A DNA stretch of 64,000 nt. Origin: Thermothielavioides terrestris NRRL 8126. Taxonomy: Eukaryota; Ascomycota; Sordariomycetes; Sordariales; Chaetomiaceae. This document shows, piece by piece, positions 12,879 through 24,003 of this stretch. Location: the NCBI RefSeq assembly GCF_000226115.1, contig NC_016457.1:9176001-9240000 (forward strand), given 5' to 3'. The translations under genes and the position numbers were made by a program. Numbering within the stretch: the first letter of the stretch is position 1; the number at the start of each line of letters is the position of its first letter. The notes beneath the pieces were generated by a model. That model did no database searches, had not been told where the DNA came from, and was given only the letters and a program-made list of their open reading frames with translations.

Positions 12879-13650
12879 GCTGGCCGAGGGAATTCTGAGA
12901 TGTGCGGCCATATGCGCCTTTCGCAGGACTCCCGGTGTCTCGAACCCTACGATTGCAGGCATGAGAGCCATTTCCTCACTGTCCGAAGGGCGGCTTGCGG
13001 CAGGTGGCGATGAGGATGGACGGGAGGGAGCGATGTACGAACTTACGCCCCGGCCCGAGGCTACAGGAATGCCAGAAACGAGGACCCCTCAGGAGGGACA
13101 CCCCAAGACTCATTGACGAATAATGTATGTACCTATATCCTTGTACTATATTTTGTCTTCCACTCATCTATGGAGGCAATCGAGCGGTTGGTGCTTCGGA
13201 ATGGAACAGACGGGTCAACAGCTCCGTACCGTGGTCTGGTCACGCCTGTCTTGGGTGACGCAAGCGTCTTCCCCAGTCAACCCTCACCGGAAGCAACCAA
13301 TCTCTCTCGGCGCTGTCTGTTCAACGGTTTGCCAACGAGCACGCGCTGATTCATTTCGCATACATCTTACTTCCATGCACGCAAGAGCGGATAGGCAGCT
13401 TGGCACACGCTCAACACTCCACGGGCGAAGACATATACTCCACGCCGTATATACGTTGCAAACTGCTTCACTCGCAGGGAACACGCCGAGGTAGGTACAT
13501 TGTGCGCGCCGTGGCCCTGTCCAAACCTGCTCACTTGCCTTCCCCCCTCCCTCAGCTTTTTCTCACCTTCCCGACAGCCCGCCAGCCAGCCAGACAGACA
13601 GACATGTCTCACGACCCGCTTTCTTTCCGTCCGGATGATGCTGGACCGTC
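12879..13650. other. Convergent intergenic interval, no gene recognised
   Basis: It lies between the 3' ends of the DMAC1-like gene (+) and the GH6 gene (-). It should contain both 3' UTRs. Open frames on both strands have no recognisable product. Confidence 0.6.
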
Positions 13651-15155
13651 TTAGAACGACGGCACGGCGTTCTTGAGCAGCATCTCGAAGTAGGCCTCGT
13701 TCCAGGTGCCGGCCTCGGGCGAGGGCTTGAAGGCGTCGTCCTTGCCGCAGAAGCTGTCGTAGCGCGGCGACGAGCTGTCGCTGGTGCCGTCCGACTCGCC
13801 GCCGGGCTTGACCCACACGAACGCGTCGGCCAGCTCGAGGCCCGTGTTGCTCGTCGGGCGCACGCCGAAGCCTAGAGAGGAAGCAGAACATCAGCCGGAG
13901 TCCATCTCCCCCAACCAAACACGGCTGCTTGAAAAGGACCACGACGTGCAAACAAAAGAGGAGAAAAAGAAGACAACGAACCTGCACCGTTGACGTTGCA
14001 CCAGTCACCCCACTCCTTGCGCAGGCCGGTGACGCCGTTGCGGCCCGTGTCGACGATGGCGTGGTTGGGCATGCCGGCCGACTGGAGCGCGGAGCCGAAG
14101 GTGCTGACGTAGATCTTCTCGTTCTGGCACTTGTTGTACTTGGCGTCGGACGCCTGGGAGAATTCGCCGGGCGATTGATCCCTGGTGCCCGGGGAAAGGG
14201 AGGCCGAGTCAGCAAGCCGGAACGCCAGTGGGTGCTTGGGGGAGGGGGGGCTGCAGAGTGGGAGCGAAGAGAGAAGAGGAAGAAGAAATGGAATGGAAAA
14301 AAGCTCACCAGGAGTTCCAGCCGGCCACGTTGGTCGAGAAGCCGCGGAGCTGCTTGGGCGAGCCGGCGTTCTTGTACGCCTTGGCTAGCTCCTGCGCGCC
14401 GGGCTGCAGGTTGGCGTCCCAGCCGAGCCAGCCGCCGTGGCCGGCGTCGAGGTACATGATCACGTTGGGCAGGTTGAGGTTCTTGAGGGCGTAAGCCACG
14501 CCTTCGCGGTAGCCCGACGCGCTGCTCGAGCACGTGTCCAAGTTGCTGTTGGTCACCAGGTTGGGCAGCGAGTCCGGCTCGATGACCAGCGCGAACGCCG
14601 TGTTGGGGTGTGCCTTGAGGATCGACACGATCTCTGCAGTGCGCCGTGTCAGTCAGTCAACCCTTTCCCTTTCCCCCACGCTCTTCTCGAACCCGGGGGG
14701 CAGCACTCACTGTCGATGTACTCGGTCTTGTAGCGGTCGATCTCGCCGACCTTGAGCTCGCCGTTGGACGCCTTGGCCGCGCAGTCGCGGCCCGGCAGGT
14801 CGTAGATGACCAGGCCCAGGATGTTCTCGCAGGGCACGTCCTGGATCGCCGGCTCCAGCTTGCCGATGTTCTCGATCGAGTCGAGCCACAGGAAGGTGCC
14901 GACGTCGGCCACCTTCTTGGCCTTGGCGGCGAGGTCCGGGTCCGAGATCTGCGCCACCGCGGCCTCAACCTCCTTGCGGTAGTAGCTGTTGGGGTGCAGC
15001 GTGTACTTCTTCCAAACGTTGGTGCTGGCGTCGAGCGTGACCGCAGACGAGCAGCCGGCTGAAGCCTGCCTCGGCGCCTGCGGCGTCGTGGGCGAGGGGG
15101 CGGCGAGCGCCGTCGCGGTGAGTGCCGCCAGCGCGGCCGACTGCGAGAGCTTCAT
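13651..15155 (-). CDS. Glycoside hydrolase family 6 cellulase, secreted, no cellulose-binding module
   Basis: Four exons on the minus strand: 15155-14711, 14633-14309, 14181-13982 and 13871-13651, giving 396 residues. A signal peptide is evident (MKLSQSAALAALTATALA). The GH6 signature V-I-Y-x-x-P-x-R-D-C is at residues 116-125 and the second signature L-V-I-E-P-D ends at Asp169, the usual site of the catalytic acid. Further family blocks are AGHGGWLGW, MPNHAIVDTGRNG and the C-terminal FVWVKPGGESDGTSD. The mature enzyme begins almost directly with the catalytic domain: there is no N-terminal CBM1 and no Ser/Thr linker. This matches the short, CBM-free GH6 enzymes of Chaetomiaceae, described as endoglucanases or cellobiohydrolases. 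Which activity it has depends on the tunnel loops and cannot be decided here. It should act outside the cell on beta-1,4-glucan. Confidence 0.95.
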
Positions 15156-17914
15156 GCTGTGCAGGCGCTGCTAAGCTGATCTGATGCCAAGTGTGCCTGA
15201 ACGGGGGGCTCTCTCTCTTCCCAGCGAAGCTTGGGAGGGTGCCGCATCTTTATACCGAAGACGAGCTGCCATCCACACCTGCAGCGTCTCCCCTGAACGA
15301 CCGGACAACGCCTGCCACTCCCGAGGACACTCAGCCAGTCCTGCCCCTGCACCGCCGTGGGGCTGCTACGTTCTGGTGGCTCTGGAACCTCGCGATCCGG
15401 AAGACAGGCCCGGTGGCAGCGAGCGCGCTCGGGTTGGACGTTCCGAGGGAGCCCTGAGCCGCGCCGAGCAGTCGCCGTGGGGATATGGGATGCGGGGCTG
15501 CTGGCGGGTGCCGATGGCAACGAGTGGACGGCTTGCCAGATCCCATCTCGCTGTTCATATCGAGCTTCATTTGTGCTCAGGCGATGGCCAGCTGCCCCGG
15601 TCGGGTATTGGTGGGCGGCCCACGGATGCTGTCGATCGCGGTTTACACGGCAAAGTGTGGGGAACTCGGCGCACCGTTCCTGGCAATCTGGGGTACTATC
15701 CCACCATCATGCAGGTCCTCCGAAGTGCTGCCTGGTGCTGCATAGAGCCTGGGGGAAGGGGGGACGGTGGCGAGGCGCGCACCTCTTTGCCCTCTCGCAA
15801 ATCACAGCTTCCATGCTGTGGGGGGAGCTCGCCGTGCCGATCAACGGCTAACGGTCCGCCACATGGATAGGAACAGGGGATGCTGACGGCGTGATATTGA
15901 CGGGCGGAGACGGAGCAGAGAGCTCCCCGGCCATTGTAGCAGGTGGACGCTTGGCGTACCACCTCGACTTCCTCGATCGAACACTCGGTTGATATCTCGA
16001 GACTGCTTCCAAGGACCCTGGTTCGCGTCCGCTTGCCGAGAGCTCCCTCTGGTCGAAAAGACGGCCTTCTCCAGATGCATAGCTAGCATCTCGTAGGAAC
16101 CTATTTCTCGCCCACGCCATGATCTGGATCACCGAGTCCCATCCACATTCAACTACACGTCCGTTGCCCTGCTCCAACCGCCTCAAAAGCCGCCCATCTC
16201 GGCTCCCGCTTGGCGCCAAGCGGCAGTTGATGGCTAAAATGTTCCTTCGTCTGAAACCACAGCAGCGCTTAATTGAGTGCCGGCGGCGTATAGTGCGTCT
16301 ATTAAGCCGCATATTATTAGCCGGCAATCCCAGCCCAGACGCACGGGAGCACGCAGGCTGGGCATCAGGGGCCGGGTGCGTGCCCGATGTCGACAGTGTG
16401 CTGTCTTTTGCTCCCGCCGCAGAATGTAATTATACGGCCGTCTGCCTGTCTAACTTGTCGCCCGCCGCCTCGGCTAAAGCCGCCGGGGTAGTGGTCTCGG
16501 CACGGAGCAGCGACCGAGGCTCACCAAAAAGGGGCGAGCTGCCCCTATACGTGGCCTGCGTTAAGTCCTGATGAGGGCGGCACGCCGCGGTTGGAACTCC
16601 TCGGTCACTCGTTGAGAGGAAGAGGGGGGAAACGCCTCGAGCTCTGGGGAGTCCGGCAGTCGATGCCGGGATTGCGTCGCGTTCATATCTCGAACTATTA
16701 TGTGTGTGTCAGTGAATCCGGAGGCGACATATCGCTTTTCCTGTTCTTGCACCCGGATTCGCTCTAGTCTGATATTCCAGCAAGAAAGGTGCACGCCTGC
16801 GTGGTTGAACATCCCCTAATAAAACATGTTCAATGAGACTATTTCTCCTAGACTGTTCTGGCCGTCATCTGCGATGGGCTGGTCTGAACCAACATACCTA
16901 GGTACTCTTATCCTCACATGTCACCCCACCGCTTACTTTAAGTGTGATCTTGGTCCACGAGATCTGCCTCTGAGTATGATAGATAGGAGGGATGAGTCCT
17001 AATAGCGTTTGGAGAGTGACACTTGAACGTCGAACCTGATGCGGCCCGGAATAGAGCCATTCTACCTTGGACTATAGTATGGTATGAAGTTCATACGCTG
17101 CACTGCGGTCGCGAGGCACAACATTAAAGGGTCGAGCGAGCTTCATGCTCTCTCCAGAAATAAAGTCGGGGTCATGGAGGTACCTAGGATATTCCAACCT
17201 TGGAAGTTAGTCGTGACGGACTTGCGGTCTGATGTAGTGTGACGTGATATGCTGTGGCCACCAACTTGGCTATGACGCTGACCCGGTTCCCCTGTGGATG
17301 AAGATGCCCAGATGTTCCACTTACACTTGGCATCAATGGACACTAGCATGGTTCGGTTGCCACCTGCATGTCCATTGACTTGACTGTAGCATTAGGTAGA
17401 TTTTCGAAGTGAAGGATAGACTTGAAAATCGAAAGAGACCGAAAACATCTGAGCCCAGATCTGAGCGAAACAAAGTCAGCGTCTGAACTTATGTTGACTG
17501 TGTCGGCGAAGAAAATCGACGAAGTCTCGGCTGATTTAGACCTCCAGCAGTCAAAGAGTGCCGAAATACTTTAGGTTCTGTAGGCTTGGTGTCGAAGCGG
17601 TTTTCGTCCCAAGCGGCTGGGTTCCTTTGCTTGATTGATTACCTTATTTGTCTTTTTTGACTCTTTTCCTTCTCTCTGTCAGTGACCTTGTGAGGCCCTC
17701 CTTGTAAGGTTGCTTTGTGAAAAACATCCACTTTTTCCTGATGCCAGCAATTTTCCGACGATTTCCTCCACTTCCACACCACGAATACCATCATCATCTG
17801 CATTCTGGATCTTCCATCCTCCAGGTTATGTGCCCGGTTCTTCGCTGCGCATTTTGCAACCTTTTCAGCCCTCTCGCGAGTTACTGCGTTGAGTATTAAG
17901 TGAGCGCGATCTCG
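15156..17914. other. Intergenic interval: GH6 upstream region, then unassigned DNA
   Basis: The part next to 15155 is the GH6 promoter. GGCTAA, the core bound by XlnR/Xyr1 activators, occurs at 15846-15851, 16232-16237 and 16472-16477, and in the opposite orientation at 16318-16323. A CCAAT box is present on the minus strand near 15606. These six-base motifs are short and could be chance. From about 16.85 kb the composition becomes more AT-rich up to the Gag-like ORF. No further gene was recognised. Confidence 0.5.
15249..15254 (-). promoter_or_regulatory. TATA box of the GH6 gene
   Basis: The minus strand reads TATAAA about 95 bp upstream of the GH6 start codon at 15155. This spacing is normal for strongly expressed cellulase genes in ascomycetes. 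Function is inferred from sequence and position. Confidence 0.7.
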
Positions 17915-18667
17915 ATGGATCCTCCATCCATCACCTCCAACATCGAACCCTCCATCATGGCTGAAAACAGCCAAATCACCGAGTTTCTGACAACGTTGAG
18001 GGCGCTGTTGGCCGAACGCAACGCGAAGCGAGAACTCCCACCCATCAGGAAGATCTACAAGAAAGAAGACTTCCCGACTTGGCGTTGCAATCTGATCTGG
18101 ATTCTCGACCAATTCGGCCTCGCAAAGTACATCAAGAACGACGTCCTCCAGCCTCCTCTGCATGAGGCCGACGATGTGAAGCAGTGGAAGGAAGACCGCA
18201 TCCTGGTCGATGCCTACATTCGCTCCCACATTGGAAACAGCAAGATTGAACGCGGTCTAGAGGCAATGGGCTGGAATGCGGAGATCACCGACCCGAAGGC
18301 CACATTCGACTTCCTCACCAAGTACTTCGAAGGCGCCTCATCCGACAGGTTCGCTATTCTCAACGAGGAACTCGTCACCATCGATCGAGCCAACTTTGCG
18401 TCAATGGAAGCTTTCCAACTACGGCTATGCTACCTCCGCGATCGACTGAAGTCTCCCGGCTCACCGTGGGCCGACCTCAAAGACGGGGCTTACATCTGGA
18501 TGGCACTTCGAGCCATACGCAAGTCACACACAGATCTGTACGCTCGTTGTGTCTACAAGGTCGAGAAGGGGGAGATGACCTGGAGCAACCTCATGGAGGA
18601 GTTCCACATGGTCTCAGCCAGCGAGGAGGCCCAGACCGCGCTCATCCATCACACTCGTGAGCCGTAA
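17915..18667 (+). CDS. Stand-alone copia-type Gag-like protein (UBN2/DUF4219-like), no pol
   Basis: This is one uninterrupted 250-codon frame. I start it at the ATG at 17915, since the frame upstream (from 17900) has no ATG. The protein contains FPTWRCNLIWILDQFGL, the kind of W-containing helix seen in Ty1/copia Gag, then helical segments (about residues 80-240) as in the UBN2 family. There is no zinc knuckle, protease, integrase or reverse transcriptase, and I see no LTRs around it. Base use is GC-normal and there are no internal stops, so RIP has not acted on it, unlike every other retroelement here. It could be a domesticated gag, a solo gag remnant, or the 5' part of an element cut off downstream. 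Expression evidence would decide. Confidence 0.7.
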   Translation: MDPPSITSNIEPSIMAENSQITEFLTTLRALLAERNAKRELPPIRKIYKKEDFPTWRCNLIWILDQFGLAKYIKNDVLQPPLHEADDVKQWKEDRILVDAYIRSHIGNSKIERGLEAMGWNAEITDPKATFDFLTKYFEGASSDRFAILNEELVTIDRANFASMEAFQLRLCYLRDRLKSPGSPWADLKDGAYIWMALRAIRKSHTDLYARCVYKVEKGEMTWSNLMEEFHMVSASEEAQTALIHHTREP

Positions 18668-19115
18668 GGCTACTTATGCAGATAGTCCCCACACTTCTGC
18701 AGGGTAAATACCTAGGTTTCGTCTCTCCGGCTTTCCTTTGCACTTGCTTGTTCGCATTTGTCGCCCTCTTTCTTCCTTGGAAGGAAATGTCCCGTGTGTC
18801 CGAAAGACACTCCACGTGCACTGCTGCTGAGGCAACGCGTCTCCGTCTCCGGGTCCGCGCTAATGTCGGAACTGAATACGCGCTACTGAAGACGCGCTTC
18901 TGAACACGCGCCTGTGGCCGTATTCCGGACTGCATGGGCTTATGACTTAACTCCGTGTGACTAGCTCACGCCGGTCCGTTTAACTCCGCGAGTTTGGTCT
19001 TACAATATTGACGCAACGCCCCTCCTGAAGGAGGTCGCTTTTCTGATCCCGGACTCGTTTCCTTACGTGCATGACGATTTGTTCTGGGCTTGACTATTTT
19101 TCCACCGATAAGAAA
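18668..19115. other. Intergenic interval between the Gag-like ORF and the SDR gene
   Basis: GC-normal DNA of 448 bp with no recognised gene. Its end should hold the SDR promoter and leader. Confidence 0.6.
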
Positions 19116-20064
19116 ATGGCACCCTTGGTCTGGTTCATCACCGGTGCCTCGTCGGGTTTCGGCCTCTCCCTCTCGCTCCACGCGCTGTCAGCAGGTCACC
19201 AGGTCGTTGCGACTGTCCGCAACACAGCCAAGTCGGCAGAAGCGGTTCAGAAGATCCAGGAAAAGGGCGGCAAGATCGTGGAGCTGGATGTCACCAAACC
19301 GGACACGATCGCCCAAGCCGTCAGGGAGGCTGAAAGCACCTACGGCCGGATCGATGTGCTGGTCAACAACGCCGGATACTCCCTGCTGGGCGCGGTCGAG
19401 GACTTGACGTGGGTCTTTCTTTTCCCCGTCCTAGAAGCCGAGACTTACCCACGGCCAAATCCAACTAACCTCTTCATCGCATCCCCCAAGCGACCGGGAG
19501 GGCCTGCAGCAGATGGACACCAACTTCTTCGGCCCGCTGCGCCTGATCCGCGCCGTGCTGCCGGGCATGCGCGCTCGGCGCAGCGGCACCATCGTCAACA
19601 TCACCAGCATCGCGGGGCAGGACGGGCTGCCGTCCTGCGGCCTGTACGCGGCGAGCAAGTTCGCCGTCGAGGGCCTGTCCGAGTCGCTCGCGCGCGAGCT
19701 GGCGCCGCTCGGCATCGCGGTGCTCCTGGTCGAGCCGGGCAGCTTCCGCACCAACTTCTGGAGGGCGGTGCAGCTGAACGAGACCGGGCTGAGCGAGCCG
19801 TACAGGGACGGGCCCGTGGGGGATGTGCTGAACAGGTTCGGGTCGGTCGTTGGACAGCAGCGGGGGGATCCGGAGAAGGCGGCGGCCAGGATCTTCGAGG
19901 TGGTCGCGGGCGAGGGCGAGGCTGGCCAGCTGAAGGGGAGGATCCTGAGGCTTCCGCTGGGGCCGGATTGTGTGCAGCGGCTTGAGAAGAAGCTGAAGAG
20001 TGTGTCATCGGATCTGGAAGCGGCACGCAAGGTGGCCATGAGTACGGACTTCGACGGCGCATGA
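19116..20064 (+). CDS. Classical short-chain dehydrogenase/reductase (NADP-type)
   Basis: Two exons: 19116-19408 and 19491-20064, giving 288 residues. The intron (82 bp) has an ACTAAC-like branch site near 19463. The Rossmann motif TGASSGFG lies at residues 9-16 and NNAG near 87-90. The catalytic set is Ser in NITSIAG and the YAASK motif (Tyr-x-x-x-Lys). An Arg in VRN after the second beta-strand argues for NADP(H). The C-terminal third (FRTNFWRAVQL) fits SDRs of the retinol-dehydrogenase-like/YusZ-like group common in fungi. The substrate cannot be read from sequence. Its neighbours are housekeeping genes, and there is no sign of a secondary-metabolite cluster. Confidence 0.92.
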
Positions 20065-20504
20065 CGACGCCAGGGTTGATGGTTGAACAGAACATCCGGC
20101 GCTACCTTGGCGCAAAGCGGCAGGAAGCAATTGGCAAACCTCAGTAGAAAATCAGAAGCCGAAAAATGGGTCTGTAATTGAACCTAGTCTAGATGAGCTC
20201 AGGCATAGACCTCAACTAGCTAAAACCGAAACATCTCGATGAACAACAGATATTGCATCACCAGATGATTGAACCGCAAGCTCAGCGTTTATGTGCGCAG
20301 CAAGCCGTCCGGAGCAGGCCCCAGTGGGTCATGCATAGCACCGCCCCACATGGATATTTGCCGGAGCTCACCGCCTTCGCCGGAAACCCTCCCCACAACC
20401 ACCGAAATCAACGCCAAATTTTGCGACTCTCGAATTCTTGAACCATCGCCCAACGAACAACCCCCATCGACTCGGATTTTCGACATCCACGAGTCACCGT
20501 CACG
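20065..20504. promoter_or_regulatory. Upstream region of the eL18 gene
   Basis: This 440-bp interval separates the SDR stop codon from the eL18 start. It must hold the SDR 3' UTR and the eL18 promoter. No TATA box stands out, and I could not assign a specific ribosomal-protein element. Confidence 0.5.
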
Positions 20505-21422
20505 ATGGGTACGTAGCTAGGCCTCCTCGAAGCCTTTGTGTGCGAGTGGAAGAGATTCTGAAACACGAATCTCTCTGCGAACCATGGCATTTCTGCTCCC
20601 GGTTGAGACTTCGTCCTCGTCGCTGCCCGCCGGAACCTCGCATCGCGAGTCCGGCCCAGGCAAGCTTCGAGACGATGTCCCGCTGGTTGATGCGCGCCAT
20701 TCTGAGCATACAGAACCCTAAGGGCTGACTGGAGTCGTCGCGGGAATTAGGTATCGATCTGCGGAAGCACCACGAGCGGGCCACGCACCGCAAGGCCCCC
20801 AAGAGCGACAACGTCTACCTCAAGCTCTTGGTGAAGCTCTACCGCTTCCTGGCCCGTGAGTTTCTCTTCCCCCACCGCCCGTGGTTTTCGCTATCGCTCT
20901 AACCAGCGCAATCGCAGGCCGCACCGATGCCCCCTTTAACAAGGTGGTCCTGCGCCGCCTGTTCATGAGCCGCATCAACCGCCCCCCGATCTCGCTGTCT
21001 CGCATCGCGAAGAACCTCAAGAACGGCAACGAGAAGAAGACCGTCGTCGTCGTCGGCACCGTCACCGACGACAACCGCCTCCTGACCGTCCCCAAGATGA
21101 CGGTCGCCGCTCTCCGCGTCACTGCCACCGCCCGTGCCCGCATCATCGCGGCCGGCGGCCAGGTCCAGACTCTCGACCAGCTCGCGCTCGAGAAGCCCAC
21201 GGGTGCCAACACCCTGCTGCTCCGCGGCCCCAAGAACGCCCGCGAGGCTGTCAAGCACTTCGGCTTCGGTCCCCACAAGCACAAGGTTCGTCCAGGTTTC
21301 ATTATCCGAAATTTGACCCCGGGCAGCGCTGACGCCCGATGCAGAAGCCGTACGTCCGCTCCAAGGGCCGCAAGTTCGAGCGCGCCCGTGGCCGCAGAAG
21401 GTCGCGTGGCTTCAAGGTCTAA
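20505..21422 (+). CDS. rpl18: 60S ribosomal protein L18 (eL18)
   Basis: Four exons: 20505-20508, 20751-20855, 20918-21285 and 21345-21422, giving 184 residues, the usual length for eL18. The first exon is only ATGG, so the protein begins M-G-I-D-L after splicing; a very short first exon is typical of fungal ribosomal protein genes. Diagnostic stretches include [39 protein letters not shown] and the basic C-terminus [18 protein letters not shown]. It is a structural component of the large cytosolic ribosomal subunit. Intron 1 is 242 bp, much longer than the other two (62 and 59 bp). Confidence 0.96.
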
Positions 21423-21782
21423 AGCGGTGGTTAGCAATACCCTTCGGAGTTCGGGGCGTGGCGTGGGGTTCTTGGTCGTCGCAATGGCAATATGGTTACG
21501 GGGCGCGTGGTTTCCGGGGCTTGCCATGCATGTACTGCTGTTTGCCAAGGACAGCATATGGGACACAAAAGTCTTTTCTTTATGACGGGCATGAGGAATT
21601 GACTGGCTGGCATTTTGCTGATGCCACGGCTATGAATGACACTGCCATTGAGCCCTGCGGCGACTATCCATGTGTGTGCCTCTCTATAGGTGTTGTACAG
21701 ACGTGATGCACAGTCTATGCCCAGCATAAATGGTATGATACATGTCCCCTCTGTATTCTGCACTCCTCTTCCGGGAGGTGGT
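21423..21782. other. Convergent intergenic interval eL18 / mrm2
   Basis: It holds the 3' UTRs of two convergent genes. No gene recognised. Confidence 0.6.
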
Positions 21783-23323
21783 TCACTGTCCCTCGACATC
21801 CTCCAGGGTGACTTCTCCTTTCCTCTTGAGCGCCACAAAGAAGGCCTCTCTCGATTCCTACAATCCCGTAAGTTTTGGAGGGACCTAAGACGCATCATTT
21901 ACGCCGAACACCGAAGGAGAAGAAGAGAAGAAGAAAAAAAGAAAAAGGGCGGACTCACGCTGCGCGACGACTCGGGCTTCTCCCGGTGCACCTTGGCGAA
22001 CATCTTCTTCAGCAGCGTCTCGAACGCCTTGTCCTCGGCGCCCTGGTAGAACTTGCAGACGAAGTGGCCCCCGGGCTTGAGCGTGTCCGAGGCGAATGCG
22101 AGGGCCGCGCGGCAGAGGTCCTGTTCCCGGCGGAGGCGGGCAGGCGCGGAGCGGGCAAGTGGTTAGTCAGGAGTGTCTTTTTTCTTCGTGTGGCATCATG
22201 TTGTTTCTTTGGATGAAAGAAAAGGAAAAGAAGAAAAGAAAAGAGGTGGTAAGATATACCATGCTCCCGGCGTGGTCCTTGAACGCGATGCCGCTCGTGT
22301 TCATCATCCTGGTGTGCGGGTTACTCAAACTGTTGATCGAGAAGCCGTGCGTCTGGGGCCAGGGTGCTGACATGTCGCTGAGGACTACCTGTGGGTGTGG
22401 GGGAAAGGCGCGCTCGCCCGGCACGGTGTCAGTTTTGTTTAGCTAGCTGTGTTTCGCGCGCGGGGAGGTTTGCAGGGCCCGTTGCAACGCACATCTACCA
22501 ACCGGAGATTGGGCTTTTCCTTGGCTTCCTCCCTGGGGTGGCCGGTGTTGTCGGCCGCGGACGAGGCAGGCGTTGCCGACAACGTACCACTCTCGGCTTC
22601 GCTCTCGTGCGCCGCCATCCGTTCCAGATCGATATAGCTCGGCCGGTCGGCAACCTCATCCCCCGTCTCGCTCTCCCCGGCAACCTCACCCCCCTCTCCG
22701 GGGTGCTTCCCGGCCCCCCTGGCCCTCGCCGTCCCCTGACCAGCCGCCGCCTCCGCCTCTGCCGCCGCCCTCCGCCGCCGCTCGCCCTCCAGCAGGAACT
22801 GCTTCACCATGCCCTGCACGCCGGGACTCAAGAAGTTCCCCTGGATGGCGCTGACGCCGCGGGGTGGCTGGGCGGGGATGACGTCGATGCCGACGATGCG
22901 GCCGTTGGGGGCGGTGCGGTCGAGCGCGACCTGCGACCAGCTGCCCGGGGCGAAGCCGAGGTCGACGACGACCTGGCCGCAGCCGCGGCGGAAGAGGTGG
23001 TACTTGGCGTCGAGCTCGAGCAGCTTGAAGGCGGCGCGCGACTTGAGGCCCTGCACGCGCGCGGAGCGGGCGAAGTGGTCGGCGCCCTGGCGGAGCTTCC
23101 AGCGGGAGGAGGCGGAGGAGTAGAGGCGGACGGAGTGGTTTCGTATTGGTGTGGATGGCGGTCTTGGTGATGACGTGTGTGATGAGAGAAGGAGCGCGAA
23201 CGGGGCTGGTGAGCTAGCCGACGCATAGGGGCTTATCATGAGAGGAGAGGCGGATGAGATGGACGTGGGCGCCGTGACGCGCACGGCCAGGCGCGACGGC
23301 GGCCGGGTCCATGGCGCCTGCAT
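21783..23323 (-). CDS. mrm2: Mitochondrial 21S rRNA 2'-O-ribose methyltransferase (FtsJ/RrmJ family)
   Basis: Four exons on the minus strand, all joined in phase 0: 23323-22493, 22388-22260, 22120-21959 and 21857-21783, giving 398 residues. The N-terminus is Arg/Ser/Ala-rich with few acids, as in a mitochondrial presequence. The RrmJ catalytic tetrad can be placed: Lys100 (SRAAFK), Asp282 (VVLSDMSAP), Lys343 (CKFYQG) and Glu378 (ESRE). The SAM-binding motif DLGFAPGSWSQ is at 121-131. The family methylates a uridine in the peptidyl-transferase loop of the large rRNA. A low-complexity insertion of about 100 residues (Ala/Arg/Glu-rich, about 175-270) sits between the SAM-binding core and SDM, and ends before the first intron. 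The start could also be a Met at residue 29. Confidence 0.93.
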
Positions 23324-24003
23324 AAGTGCGGGTGTGTGGCGCTCCTACTTCATAGGGGAAGAATGAGCCGAGGACTTTTCTTGAGACTCTGATTCGGAGA
23401 ACAGAGTTGATTCCAGGTGTGCTGTGAAAACCGCAGGTGGTTGAATGCACCTGTCGAGGTTTGCCTTTTGCGGCCATGTACGGAGTACGGACTGTATGGT
23501 TTAGCCTCAAATACCCGTTTCGTAGGTGATCCACATATGAACGAAGGTTACTCGCAGGCTGACTGGGTTCTCCGTAGAGCCACAAACAGGCGAAACGTCC
23601 CGGTAATTGCATGTCATTGGCTAACCGGCACCATCATACCATCCCAAAGCCATTCCACATTGAATCCCGGGATATCGAAGGCCATGTCTGTCCGCCGAGT
23701 CAAGTCACGTATCAAGAATTGCGCTCAGCTGAGCAACTGATGGAAGCAGGGAACAATGATGTGAAATAAGCCGTCCCATTGATCGCCTAGAAAACAATCA
23801 ACCAACACCATATCCCAGACCGGTGACAGACCAGAACCCAAACAGGAAATGCATTCACAACCAAAACACAGCCAAACGCCGGCATATGCCATGCCCCAGC
23901 CCAACTTTCCAAAGCCGTGTTATACCACACAGCCCCAAAACACATCCATCCTACGTAGATACAACCCAACCCGGACACCACGTCCAGTCTGCCCGGCGAC
24001 GGG
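23324..24003. other. Intergenic interval upstream of mrm2, no gene recognised
   Basis: It contains the mrm2 promoter (right of 23323) and the 3' UTR of the coiled-coil gene. No domain-bearing frame is present. Confidence 0.6.

Noticed and set aside
12930..12960. GTTCGAGAC-like sequence (minus strand) as a tRNA T-arm
   Set aside because: The five bases on either side of the loop do not pair, and no acceptor stem is present.
20509..20750. A C/D or H/ACA snoRNA inside the long first intron of the eL18 gene
   Set aside because: TGATG and CTGA motifs occur, but spacing and pairing do not fit a C/D box RNA; no convincing H/ACA hairpins by eye.
19116..21422. SDR and eL18 as part of a metabolic gene cluster
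   Set aside because: Neighbouring genes are unrelated housekeeping functions; no synthase, transporter or cluster regulator is nearby.
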